From Paenibacillus sp. 481 (GTDB lineage: Bacteria > Bacillota > Bacilli > Paenibacillales > Paenibacillaceae), in contig NZ_CP075175.1 of NCBI RefSeq assembly GCF_021223605.1, positions 4,791,501 to 4,855,500 of the forward strand: a stretch of DNA of 64,000 bases. The letters are read 5' to 3'. The stretch's first letter is position 1; each line of letters begins with the position of its first letter. Below the pieces are notes generated by a model. The model was not told where the DNA came from and made no database searches. It saw nothing but the letters and a program-made list of their open reading frames with translations. The translations under genes were made by a program, and so were the position numbers. Shown one piece after another: positions 7,776-16,486 of this stretch.

Positions 7776-8291
7776 ATGTCACGCAGTTGGGAACGGAAAG
7801 TTCGAAAGAACAGCACACAATTGAACAAGAAACTAAGCAAGCAAGGGAAAACGATGATTCAGTCACCTGGCGACCGATTTGATGAGTTTAAAGGTCGGAG
7901 TATCATTTTACCGATTGTACTTATCGGATTCGCGCTTATATACGCGATGTTAGGTGCTGTAGCAGGTGTTAAGGAATCACCGTTGCTTTACTGGGTAACA
8001 GTTGTTTGTTACGGGGGACTGGGATTGATCTTTATTTTCCGTCGTCCTTTTTTACGTGTATCGCAGGACAGTCTGTCTACGATTCGCTGGAATCGATTGC
8101 GTACATTGCAAGCAGAAGATATGAAAAAAATTGTGGCCCAACCAGGCTACATCATTGTTGAGCATAAAAATAAAGGCGGAAATTGGGTGTTTTCCCGCGC
8201 GATGAATCGCTATGATACAAGTGCTATGAGTGAACGTCTTGCAACTTTTGCTCAAAAGCATGGCATCGCATTCGAGCGGGTAACAAAGTAG
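7776..8291 (+). CDS. Conserved membrane protein, unknown function
   Basis: 171 residues. A basic cytosolic N-terminus (~1-40) is followed by two membrane helices (~45-65, SIILPIVLIGFALIYAMLGAV; ~72-90, LLYWVTVVCYGGLGLIFIF). A soluble C-terminal part follows with RVSQDSLSTIRW and GNWVFSRAMNRY. The C-terminal layout is reminiscent of PH-like domains on small Paenibacillus membrane proteins, but I cannot name a family. TAGGGGG precedes the ATG by about 12 nt. The next gene starts 25 bp later, so they probably share a transcript. Confidence 0.75.
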   Translation: MSRSWERKVRKNSTQLNKKLSKQGKTMIQSPGDRFDEFKGRSIILPIVLIGFALIYAMLGAVAGVKESPLLYWVTVVCYGGLGLIFIFRRPFLRVSQDSLSTIRWNRLRTLQAEDMKKIVAQPGYIIVEHKNKGGNWVFSRAMNRYDTSAMSERLATFAQKHGIAFERVTK

Positions 8292-8316
8292 TAATCTAAA
8301 TAGGGGAGAAATCGAG

Positions 8317-9138
8317 ATGGCGATTCGAGCGGTATTGTTTGATTTAGATGACACCTTGTTATGGGATGAGCGCAGTGTTGAAGAGGCATTTTATCACACT
8401 TGCCAATTTGCTGTTGCGCAAACAGCGGTAGATGCTGAGAAGTTAATGCAAGCAGTTCAGGATTATGCTCGTCAATTGTATGCTACCTATGATACATATC
8501 CGTTTACGCAAATGATAGGAATTAATCCATTTGAAGCGTTATGGGGACATTTTAAGGCAGGCGAACACGCGGAGTTTCGAAAAATGGAGCAAATCGTACC
8601 TGTTTATCGGACAGCTGTATGGACACAAGGTTTAAAAGCATGCGGTATTCATGATGAACAGTTAGGGGCACAATTAGCAGAGCGATTTATGAGTGAGCGC
8701 CGTGCTCGTCGGTATGTATATGAAGAAACGTTTACCGTGTTAGCCCAATTGAAGGAGCAGTACCCATTACTTTTGTTAACAAATGGGTCTCCTGACTTGC
8801 AGCAAGAAAAACTTGACGGTATTCCAGAGCTGGAGCCTTACTTTAAACATATTGTTATTTCCGGGGATCATGCGGAAGGTAAGCCTGCAGTTAGTTTATT
8901 TCATCATGCACTTTCTTTGCTTGACATTGAACCGCACGAAGGGGTTATGGTCGGAGATAAGTTGACAACGGATATATTAGGTTCGCAACGAGTCGGAATG
9001 CACAACGTTTGGATTAACCGGAATGATAAGTCGCTTTCCGCTTCTATACAGCCAGAGTATGAAGTTCGCCATCTCTCTGAATTATTCTCTATTATTGAAA
9101 CGATTAATAAGAAACAATTAGAATTGAATTCTAAATAG
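8317..9138 (+). CDS. HAD-family phosphatase (YjjG-like)
   Basis: 273 residues with all four HAD motifs: DLDDTLLWDE (residues ~8-17), LLLTNGS, the lysine in AEGKPAVSLFHHAL, and GVMVGDKLTTDILG. The inserted helical cap between motifs I and II is of the C1 type. Relatives dephosphorylate nucleoside monophosphates or sugar phosphates; the substrate cannot be read from sequence. AGGGGAG lies upstream. A terminator follows directly. Confidence 0.88.
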   Translation: MAIRAVLFDLDDTLLWDERSVEEAFYHTCQFAVAQTAVDAEKLMQAVQDYARQLYATYDTYPFTQMIGINPFEALWGHFKAGEHAEFRKMEQIVPVYRTAVWTQGLKACGIHDEQLGAQLAERFMSERRARRYVYEETFTVLAQLKEQYPLLLLTNGSPDLQQEKLDGIPELEPYFKHIVISGDHAEGKPAVSLFHHALSLLDIEPHEGVMVGDKLTTDILGSQRVGMHNVWINRNDKSLSASIQPEYEVRHLSELFSIIETINKKQLELNSK

Positions 9139-9139
9139 T

Positions 9140-9178
9140 AAAAAACAGAGCCTGTATAACTATGCAGGTTCTGTTTTT
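9140..9178 (+). terminator. Terminator after the HAD gene
   Basis: AAAAACAGA-CCTGTAT pairs with ATGCAGG-TCTGTTTTT around a 4-nt loop, starting at the stop codon. It is symmetrical enough to act on both strands. Confidence 0.88.
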
Positions 9179-9323
9179 CATTTGTGACCACTATGTTTTG
9201 ACACAGTATCGTCACATGAAAGGACGACATATAGCCCGAAGGAGTCATTCGTAAAAGGCTAAAGTTGTCTATAATAATACAAGATCTAATGTTGCATGGA
9301 AGATACAAGGAGATGAATGAATC

Positions 9324-9731
9324 ATGTGGAAAAGAGCTGCTGTAGCAGTAAGCCTTATATTGGCTATTACGACAGGTTGTGGCGGGGATCATGCAGGCCA
9401 CGGGGGTCACGAAGGTCACGGTAAAGAACAGACGACAGGCGAACTCATTAAAGTAGAACTTACTGTACCACAAACAGCAAAGGTGAACGCGTCGGTTGTC
9501 ATGACAGCGAACGTGACATTAAGCGAGAAGGCTGTTGAAAATGCGGAAAAAGTGGAGTTTGAAATCGTTGACGAAAGTGGAAAATCGGAAAAAATAAGCG
9601 TCAAACATAAAGAAGCGGGCAATTATGAGCTTGCAAAAGCGTTTGATAAAGCAGGGAAATACAAAGTTATTTCTCACGTTTCCGCTAATGGCATGCATTC
9701 CATGCCGAATAAGACGATTGAAGTGAAATAA
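9324..9731 (+). CDS. His-rich YtkA/FixH-like lipoprotein
   Basis: 135 residues. A type II signal peptide has the lipobox ITTG|C, with lipid-modified Cys19. A histidine/glycine-rich segment (HAGHGGHEGHG, ~23-33) follows directly. The remainder is a single Ig-like beta domain of the YtkA type (residues ~45-130). The His run suggests binding of copper or another transition metal outside the membrane; that is inference. It is a monocistronic unit between two terminators. Confidence 0.82.
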   Translation: MWKRAAVAVSLILAITTGCGGDHAGHGGHEGHGKEQTTGELIKVELTVPQTAKVNASVVMTANVTLSEKAVENAEKVEFEIVDESGKSEKISVKHKEAGNYELAKAFDKAGKYKVISHVSANGMHSMPNKTIEVK

Positions 9732-9769
9732 TCCAATGAAATAGTTGGACCTTAAAATACAGATACAAC

Positions 9770-9818
9770 AAAGGGTTACCTGCCGGTCATGAATGACAAC
9801 GGTTGAGGTAACCCTTTT
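9770..9818. terminator. Bidirectional terminator between the convergent lipoprotein gene and mtnD
   Basis: AAAGGGTTACCT at 9770-9781 pairs with AGGTAACCCTTTT at 9806-9818, placed between two convergent stop codons. Confidence 0.88.
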
Positions 9819-9828
9819 ACTTATCTAC

Positions 9829-10371
9829 TTATGCTTTTTGAAAGGATTCATCTTGATACGGATGTGCAATCCAGCCTTCTGTTTCTATAAACAAGCGAAC
9901 CGCTACAATTTGTCTATTTTCTACTAATGTAAAGAAGTGCGGAATATGTTCAGGGACAGAAATGACGTCACCTGCTTCAAGAATGACATCAAAGTAGCCA
10001 ACCTCATCTGCGCCTTTAATGACAAAAATACCATTGCCCGCTGTGATGGCGCGAACTTCATCTTCCGTATGAGTATGAACCTGCTCGAACTTTTTTAGAA
10101 GTTCATCTAGATTAGGGGTCGCATCTGACAAAGCCACAATGTCCCACGTTAAATAACCACGGCGGCCAGCTAAGTCGCGAATTTCTGTGTCATACGTGTT
10201 CAAAATCGCTTGCTTTTCTTCATCAGAAAGGACAAATTTTTCCCGCAGCGATTCGTCTAACTTCGTTGGATCCCAGTGTTCGTATAACACTTCTTGTTCG
10301 TCTAAAAAAGAACGAACGTTTTGCTCACCGGTAATGAGTTCGTTCGTATTACGAATGCGAATTTGTGCCAT
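9829..10371 (-). CDS. mtnD: Acireductone dioxygenase
   Basis: 180-residue cupin of the methionine salvage pathway. With Fe2+ it converts acireductone to the ketoacid precursor of methionine and formate; with Ni2+ it gives off-pathway products. Metal ligands are visible in HTHTEDEVR (residues ~96-104) and PEHIPHFF. It stands apart from other mtn genes here but next to metH, another methionine-forming enzyme, with divergent transcription. The ATG is preceded by GAGGGACG. Confidence 0.93.
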   Translation of the reverse strand: MAQIRIRNTNELITGEQNVRSFLDEQEVLYEHWDPTKLDESLREKFVLSDEEKQAILNTYDTEIRDLAGRRGYLTWDIVALSDATPNLDELLKKFEQVHTHTEDEVRAITAGNGIFVIKGADEVGYFDVILEAGDVISVPEHIPHFFTLVENRQIVAVRLFIETEGWIAHPYQDESFQKA

Positions 10372-10411
10372 GTGCGTCCCTCATTTCGTAAAGATGATTG
10401 GTTTACTAGGT

Positions 10412-10440
10412 ATTATAGTACAGAGGAAAAGATTGGGCAA
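10412..10440 (-). promoter_or_regulatory. Promoter of mtnD
   Basis: On the minus strand, TTGCCC (complement of 10435-10440) and TATAAT (complement of 10412-10417) are separated by 17 bp, about 40 bp before the mtnD start. No S-box/SAM riboswitch was recognised between mtnD and metH. Confidence 0.65.
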
Positions 10441-10539
10441 GAAACATTTTCAGTTAGATGTAAGTAGATGGTCTTTCCTAAATCAGGCAGTTCTGCTACA
10501 CTAGTGTCTAACTTCTTGATAGATAAGGGTGGGAGACGG

Positions 10540-13500
10540 ATGAGCAAACCGGCAATTCAGACACGATTACAAGCAGAAATTCTCATTCTTGACGGCGCGA
10601 TGGGAACGATGATTCAGCAAGAGGATCTGACACCTGAGGACTTTGGAGGCGAGCATCTTGACGGTTGTAATGAAATGCTCGTGCTGACTCGTCCTGATGT
10701 TATTCAATCCATTCACGAACAATACCTAGCGGCAGGTGCTGATATATTAGAAACGAACACGTTTGGCGCGGCTAGTATCGTACTCGCTGAATACGACTTG
10801 CAAGACCGAGCGCGGGAAATCAATCTTGCGGCTGCTAAGCTGGCGGTTGATGCGGCTGCAAAATTTAGTACACCGGAGTGGCCTCGTTATGTGGCCGGAG
10901 CTATAGGTCCGACGACGAAGACGTTATCTGTTACAGGTGGTGTCACCTTTGATGAATTGGTGGAAAGTTATTATGAGCAAGCGGTGGCCTTAGTTGAGGC
11001 AGGTGTTGATGCGATTCTTCTAGAAACGTCGCAAGATACGTTGAACGTTAAAGCAGGAGCTATTGCCATTCAGCGTGCTTATAAAAAGCTGGGTGTGGAA
11101 CTACCTTTGATGATTTCGGGTACGATTGAGCCGATGGGAACAACTTTGGCAGGTCAAAATATCGAATCATTTTACGTATCGTTAGAACATCTGCGTCCAA
11201 TCTCGATCGGTTTGAACTGTGCCACAGGGCCTGAATTTATGCGCGATCATTTGCGCACGCTCTCTTCAATTGCGAATTCAGCAGTGAGCTGTTATCCGAA
11301 CGCAGGCTTGCCAGATGAGAATGGTCAATACCACGAATCTCCGGAGTCGTTAGCCCGCAAAATTGCGACGTTCGCTGAGCAAGGTTGGCTCAACATCGCA
11401 GGTGGTTGCTGCGGAACGACACCTGAGCATATTCGTGTGCTAAGAGAAGTGCTTAGCCAATATAAGCCGCGCACTGCATACGGCAGCCATCCACCAGCCG
11501 TTTCAGGTATAGATACGGTATATATTGAGGATGAAGGACGCCCTTATATGATCGGTGAGCGCACAAACGTGCTTGGCTCACGAAAGTTTAAACGGCTCAT
11601 TGCTGAAGGGAAAATCGAAGAAGCGGCTGAAGTTGCCAGAGCACAAGTGAAAAATGGTGCTCACGTCATAGATGTTTGCTTACAAGACCCTGACCGGGAC
11701 GAAGCTGTGGACATGGCACTATTTTTACAAGAAGTTGTGAAAAAAGTGAAGGTACCACTCGTAATTGATTCTACGGATACGTCTGTTATCGAGTTGTCGC
11801 TCAAGTACACGCAAGGAAAAGCGATTATTAACTCCATTAATTTAGAAGATGGCTTAGAAAAGTTTGAGCAAGTCGTTCCACTCGTTCATCAATATGGGGG
11901 CGCGTTAGTCGTCGGCACGATCGATGAGCGAGGACAAGCCATTACCCGCGAGGATAAGTTGGAAGTCGCTCAGCGATCTTATAATATTTTAGTAAATGAA
12001 TACGGAATTCCACCTGAGGATATTATTTTTGACCCGCTCGTCTTTCCAGTCGGTACAGGGGATGAGCAATATATCGGATCAGCGAAGGAAACGATTGAAG
12101 GAATTCGATTAATTAAGGAAGCTATGCCCGCTACGAAAACCGTCCTTGGATTAAGTAATGTTTCGTTCGGATTGCCGGAGGCTGGCCGTGAGGTGCTAAA
12201 TTCGGTATTTTTGTACGAGTGTACGAAAGCAGGGTTGGATTATGCCATCGTGAACACGGAGAAGCTAGAGCGATATGCTTCGATACCGGAACATGAACGT
12301 AAAATGGCTGAGGCGTTAATATATGAGACGAGTGATGAGACGTTGGCTGCGTTTGTCGCTCAATTTCGGAATAAAAAAGTAGAGAAAAAAGAAATAAAGA
12401 GTAATCTGACGCTGGATGAACGGCTTGCTGCTTATGTCGTTGAAGGTACGAAAGAAGGACTTATACCTGATTTGGCTGAGGCATTAACGAAGTATAGCCC
12501 ACTTGAAATTATTAACGGGCCACTTATGACAGGTATGAGTGAAGTAGGCCGGTTATTTAATAATAACGAGTTGATTGTTGCTGAAGTGCTGCAAAGCGCA
12601 GAAGTTATGAAGGCATCCGTCTCCTATTTGGAATCGTTTATGGAAAAAGACGAGTCAGCCGTCAAAGGTAAAATTGTGCTGGCAACAGTAAAAGGCGATG
12701 TGCATGACATTGGCAAAAACTTAGTTGAAATTATTTTGGCAAACAATGGTTACCAGATTGTGAACTTAGGTATTAAAGTTCCGCCTGATCAAATAGTTGA
12801 AGCTTGCCGTCGTGAAAAGCCCGATGCGATCGGTTTGTCCGGACTTTTAGTCAAGTCCGCGCAGCAAATGGTCATCACGGCGCAAGACTTGCGTACCGCT
12901 GGAATCGATGTGCCTATTCTAGTAGGTGGCGCGGCATTGACGCGCAAGTTCACGAAGAATCGGATTAGCCCCGAATACGATGGTCTAGTGCTTTATGCCA
13001 AAGATGCGATGGATGGCCTAGATTTAGCTAATAAAATAATGGATACCGAGGGCCGACAGCGGCTCGTTGAAGAGCTGCGCGCGCATAAGGAGCGCTTGGC
13101 ACGAGAGGGAGAGGAACAAACCTCCTTGCCCAAGCAAACGCGTGTGGAACGTTCTGCAATCCAAGACGCGAATGTGTACGTCGCGCCTGATCTTGATCGT
13201 CATGTATTACGGGACATTCCAATTAATCAAATTCAACCGTATGTCAATTTGCAAATGCTAATTGGACATCACTTAGGCTTACGCGGTTCAGTTGAAAAAG
13301 GACTTAAAGAACGCGACCCTAAAGTAGTGGAGCTTAAAGAAGTCGTAGACGATATTTTCCGTGAAGGCGGCAAAGATGGTCTGCTGCAAGCGAACGCCAT
13401 GTATCGCTTTTTCCCAGCGCAATCGGAAGGAAACTCGATTCATATTTATGATCCTGAAAATAAGGAGCGGGTATTGCACACATTCACGTTCCCGCGGCAG

Positions 13501-13977
13501 CAGGTTGAGCCTTATTTATGCTTGGCGGACTTTTTGCGCTCAAAAGATAGCGGGGTCATGGATTATGTGGGCTTCCTAGTTGTAACAGCAGGCAAAGGAA
13601 TTCGAGAACGGGCAGAACAGCTAAAAGAGCAGGGACAATATTTAAAATCGCACGCCATTCAAGCAGTCGCTTTAGAGCTGGCGGAAGGGTTGGCGGAGCA
13701 AGTTCATCATATGATGCGCGATGTATGGGGGTACCCTGACCGTGATGACATGACGATGAAGGAACGTTTTGGCGCTCGTTATCAAGGAATTCGTGTCTCT
13801 TTCGGATATCCAGCATGTCCGAACTTGGAAGATCAGGAGCCATTGTTCAAGCTGATGGAGCCACAGCATATTGGGGTGGAGCTAACAGAAGGGTTTATGA
13901 TGGAGCCAGAAGCGTCAGTTAGCGCGATGGTATTTGCTCATCCGCAAGCCCAATATTTCAATGTAGAAAAGGCATAA
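10540..13977 (+). CDS. metH: Cobalamin-dependent methionine synthase
   Basis: Transfers the methyl group of methyltetrahydrofolate to homocysteine through B12. 1145 residues. The homocysteine domain (~10-320) has zinc-binding cysteines in GLNCATG and GGCCGTT. It is followed by the pterin-binding barrel (~345-600), the B12 cap (~640-735), and the B12 domain with DVHDIGKN, whose histidine is the lower axial ligand near residue 722. The AdoMet-binding reactivation domain (~900-1130) has RVSFGYPACP. I start at ATG 10540 after GGGTGGGAG; an upstream in-frame ATG would add 24 unrelated residues. No metF neighbour is seen. Confidence 0.96.
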   Translation: MSKPAIQTRLQAEILILDGAMGTMIQQEDLTPEDFGGEHLDGCNEMLVLTRPDVIQSIHEQYLAAGADILETNTFGAASIVLAEYDLQDRAREINLAAAKLAVDAAAKFSTPEWPRYVAGAIGPTTKTLSVTGGVTFDELVESYYEQAVALVEAGVDAILLETSQDTLNVKAGAIAIQRAYKKLGVELPLMISGTIEPMGTTLAGQNIESFYVSLEHLRPISIGLNCATGPEFMRDHLRTLSSIANSAVSCYPNAGLPDENGQYHESPESLARKIATFAEQGWLNIAGGCCGTTPEHIRVLREVLSQYKPRTAYGSHPPAVSGIDTVYIEDEGRPYMIGERTNVLGSRKFKRLIAEGKIEEAAEVARAQVKNGAHVIDVCLQDPDRDEAVDMALFLQEVVKKVKVPLVIDSTDTSVIELSLKYTQGKAIINSINLEDGLEKFEQVVPLVHQYGGALVVGTIDERGQAITREDKLEVAQRSYNILVNEYGIPPEDIIFDPLVFPVGTGDEQYIGSAKETIEGIRLIKEAMPATKTVLGLSNVSFGLPEAGREVLNSVFLYECTKAGLDYAIVNTEKLERYASIPEHERKMAEALIYETSDETLAAFVAQFRNKKVEKKEIKSNLTLDERLAAYVVEGTKEGLIPDLAEALTKYSPLEIINGPLMTGMSEVGRLFNNNELIVAEVLQSAEVMKASVSYLESFMEKDESAVKGKIVLATVKGDVHDIGKNLVEIILANNGYQIVNLGIKVPPDQIVEACRREKPDAIGLSGLLVKSAQQMVITAQDLRTAGIDVPILVGGAALTRKFTKNRISPEYDGLVLYAKDAMDGLDLANKIMDTEGRQRLVEELRAHKERLAREGEEQTSLPKQTRVERSAIQDANVYVAPDLDRHVLRDIPINQIQPYVNLQMLIGHHLGLRGSVEKGLKERDPKVVELKEVVDDIFREGGKDGLLQANAMYRFFPAQSEGNSIHIYDPENKERVLHTFTFPRQQVEPYLCLADFLRSKDSGVMDYVGFLVVTAGKGIRERAEQLKEQGQYLKSHAIQAVALELAEGLAEQVHHMMRDVWGYPDRDDMTMKERFGARYQGIRVSFGYPACPNLEDQEPLFKLMEPQHIGVELTEGFMMEPEASVSAMVFAHPQAQYFNVEKA

Positions 13978-14061
13978 TATTATTAATCATGATAGATAAG
14001 CGCATCGCCGCCTCTTCATGTTAGGGTGAGATGAGGCGGGATGGTTGATTGAGGTGAAGTG

Positions 14062-14982
14062 ATGGACGTATATTTTTTAGGAACAGGGGCAGGAATGCCG
14101 ACAACACGGCGGAACGTTAGTAGCTTGGCTTTAAGGCTGTATGATGAACGTGGAACGTTCTGGCTGTTCGATTGTGGTGAAGGAACACAGCATCAGGTGC
14201 TTCGTTCCCCAATTAAGCTGTCCAAATGTGAATTTGTGTTTATTACTCATTTGCATGGCGATCATTTATTTGGTCTTCCTGGACTGTTATCCAGTCGAGC
14301 TTTTCAAGGGGGAACAACACCATTGACGGTGTTTGGTCCGACTGGATTAAAGCGATTTTTAGAAACGGCATTTGAGGTTAGCGAGACCCATTTGCCATAC
14401 GAGCTACACATTGAAGAAATTCAAGAGGGAGTCGTATGGTCGGATGATACTTTTAGTGTGACGGCTTTACCATTAGAGCATCGAGTGCCATCATTTGGCT
14501 ATCGGGTTCAACAAAAAGACCGTCCAGGCAAGCTTAAGTTTGAGTTGCTACAGGAGCATGGTATCGCGCCAGGCCCCTTGTATGGCAAATTAAAACGCGG
14601 CGAGGACATCGAGTTGCCGAGCGGTGAGTTATTGTTTGCGGCATCCGTCCTTGGTGAACCTGTGCCAGGGCGAACGGTGACCATTTTAGGTGACACCTGC
14701 TTGTGTGAAAATGCAGTTCGTTTAGGACGTGATGCGGATTTGCTTGTGCATGAAGCCACGTTTTTGGAGGAAAAAGTAGAGTCCGCTAGTGAATTTGGCC
14801 ATAGCACAGCTATGGGAGCCGCTAAGGTTGCAAGTGATGCGGGAGCGAGAAAGCTAGTGCTCACTCATTTTAGCTCACGCTACAAAGATGATGATCAGAT
14901 GCAACAGCTGCTAGAAGAAGCGAAGTCCATTTTTCCAAATACGGTATTGGCGGATGAGCATGCTGTTATTGAGCTTGACTAA
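14062..14982 (+). CDS. rnz: Ribonuclease Z
   Basis: tRNA 3'-end endonuclease of the metallo-beta-lactamase fold, about 306 residues, the usual short RNase Z length. The zinc motif THLHGDHLFGLPGLL (~63-77) is intact. The third and fourth metal segments are DTCLCENA and the C-terminal LTHFSSRY. The ATG at 14062 is preferred over GTG 14059 because GAGGTGA ends only one base before the GTG. A hairpin with CCGCCTC/GAGGCGG arms lies in the 80-bp gap after metH but has no T run. Confidence 0.94.
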   Translation: MDVYFLGTGAGMPTTRRNVSSLALRLYDERGTFWLFDCGEGTQHQVLRSPIKLSKCEFVFITHLHGDHLFGLPGLLSSRAFQGGTTPLTVFGPTGLKRFLETAFEVSETHLPYELHIEEIQEGVVWSDDTFSVTALPLEHRVPSFGYRVQQKDRPGKLKFELLQEHGIAPGPLYGKLKRGEDIELPSGELLFAASVLGEPVPGRTVTILGDTCLCENAVRLGRDADLLVHEATFLEEKVESASEFGHSTAMGAAKVASDAGARKLVLTHFSSRYKDDDQMQQLLEEAKSIFPNTVLADEHAVIELD

Positions 14983-15020
14983 TGAAGCGTGATCAGAGTT
15001 GGCACATACATTGAGAATGT

Positions 15021-15050
15021 GAAACGGGCAACCGTTTCTTTTTCTTTTCC
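15021..15050 (+). terminator. First terminator after rnz
   Basis: GAAACGG-GCAA-CCGTTTC followed by TTTTTCTTTT, a compact hairpin with a GCAA tetraloop. The 22-bp direct repeat begins inside its T tail. Confidence 0.88.
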
Positions 15051-15065
15051 TGGGAAATCGCAGGA
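15044..15065 (+). repeat. 22-bp direct repeat, left copy
   Basis: These 22 bases (core TTTCCTGGGAAATCGCAGGA) occur again, without mismatch and in the same orientation, at 16260-16281. The flanking bases differ immediately outside, so the identity is sharply bounded. The two copies enclose the secreted lipase gene. Confidence 0.85.
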
Positions 15066-15109
15066 GCAGACAAAATCCGCTGTCCGATGCGAAATAGATA
15101 CGTAACGAT

Positions 15110-15136
15110 TAAAGCGCCCCATAGGGGTGCTTTTTG
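15110..15136 (+). terminator. Second terminator upstream of the lipase gene
   Basis: AAAGCGCCCC-ATA-GGGGTGCTTTTT: a 10-bp stem with one wobble and a T run, about 130 bp before the lipase start. Confidence 0.87.
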
Positions 15137-15264
15137 CTATTTTCAGTTATAAAAACTTTATCTAATTTGTTCAATTTAAGTGAAGGGAAAATAAGTAAAC
15201 TTATAGAATATAATTCCTAATGCTATTTGCGAAAGTAGCAAATAAACATGAGGAGGTTGTTGAT

Positions 15265-16125
15265 TTGAAGAAAGTATCGTTCATGTTGTTGGCATTTCTG
15301 CTATCGCTATCATTACTGCCAGAAATGGGGGTGAATCAAGCCAAGGCTCTTTCAGGGAGCGCTTCTACCATTGATTTAGTACGATTAAGCCATTATGCGT
15401 ATTTTAATTTTGATCGTCATGAGGGAAGTAAAATCAGTAGGATCCCAGCAGATGATCGGCAGATGAAATTACTGTTAAAAGAAATTGCGGACATGGACCA
15501 GAAAGGCTACCGCTCAAGCAAAACTTCGATTGATAAAATGAATGATTGGATCATAGCGGATGTGTTGAATGAGCGTAGAAGTGGTTTTTATGGGATCGCA
15601 TTTAAAAATCCAAAAACGACTGAAATAGTGATCGCTTTTCGCGGCACGGAAGCAACAGATATCAGTGATATTAAACAGGACATGGAGTTAGCTTTGGATA
15701 AAAATTCGAAAAGAAACCAGCTCGTGGATGCAAAATATTTTGTGAAAAAAGTGGCTGATAGATATCCAAATTACGATATTACACTTACAGGGCATTCGCT
15801 GGGTGGTTGGATTGCTCAAAACATGACCTATCAAATTAGAGAAAACCGGTTAATCAAACCATCTAGATTACTTAATACAGAAACATTCAATGCGCCTGGT
15901 TTCTGGGACCCGAACAAAAGAGGCCAAGAGAAATATGATGCTTTTATTAGTAAAAGAGATTGGGACAAAGCTTTAAAGTATAAAAAAATAACGAACTACA
16001 CCGTTGTTTCCGATCTTGTCAGCGATGTTTATTTTGATGGTCATGTTGGAGGCAAGCAACGCATCGTAAACAAGGGCCATCATGGTTCGCACAGCATTTT
16101 AGGCTTCTATGCACATCGTATTTAG
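15265..16125 (+). CDS. Secreted lipase-like alpha/beta hydrolase
   Basis: 286 residues from a TTG start set by AGGAGG at 15251-15256. An N-terminal Sec signal peptide (residues 1-28, cleavage likely at AKA|LS) is followed by a class 3 lipase/DUF2974-like fold. The oxyanion-side segment is IAFRGTEATD (~123-132), and the nucleophile elbow TGHSLGGW puts Ser178 at the catalytic site. A C-terminal histidine in HHGSHSILG could complete the triad. It is flanked by terminators and the 22-bp repeat pair, and so looks like an independent insertable unit. Substrate unknown. Confidence 0.85.
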   Translation: MKKVSFMLLAFLLSLSLLPEMGVNQAKALSGSASTIDLVRLSHYAYFNFDRHEGSKISRIPADDRQMKLLLKEIADMDQKGYRSSKTSIDKMNDWIIADVLNERRSGFYGIAFKNPKTTEIVIAFRGTEATDISDIKQDMELALDKNSKRNQLVDAKYFVKKVADRYPNYDITLTGHSLGGWIAQNMTYQIRENRLIKPSRLLNTETFNAPGFWDPNKRGQEKYDAFISKRDWDKALKYKKITNYTVVSDLVSDVYFDGHVGGKQRIVNKGHHGSHSILGFYAHRI

Positions 16126-16180
16126 TAAATAAAATGCTCAGATGTCGAAGAGATAACTTGAAAAGTGTTGTATGATAAGG

Positions 16181-16213
16181 TCAGCCAGAGTGTTCTGGCT
16201 GATTTTATTTTTT
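16181..16213 (+). terminator. Terminator after the lipase gene
   Basis: TCAGCCAGA (16181-16189), a GTGT loop, TCTGGCTGA (16194-16202), then TTTTATTTTTT. Confidence 0.92.
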
Positions 16214-16259
16214 GCGTTGTGCGATGCAAATCATCGGTTTGCAGGTAGCTGGCAAGCAA

Positions 16260-16281
16260 CTTTTCCTGGGAAATCGCAGGA
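16260..16281 (+). repeat. 22-bp direct repeat, right copy
   Basis: Exact copy of 15044-15065, lying 47 bp beyond the lipase terminator. The remaining bases 16282-16486 contain no supported gene. A short frame with ATG at 16414 has no family match that I recognise. Confidence 0.85.
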
Positions 16282-16486
16282 AATGACATAAGGAATGGGC
16301 TTGTGCATTGAACAGTCTATAACAATCAGCATTCGACGGATGGCGTTGTCACAACGAGTCGAACATAACCGATATGGAATGAACGGTTGCAAGCAAGGAG
16401 ACGGTTCATTACAATGAAAAAAGCTATACTAGACTGTAAGTTTCTTTTATTTCCACACAATAGATACGAAGAAGGTGAGTTCAAGC

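Noticed and set aside
10372-10539. Possible SAM riboswitch before metH
   Set aside because: None of the conserved S-box blocks is present and no leader terminator is seen.
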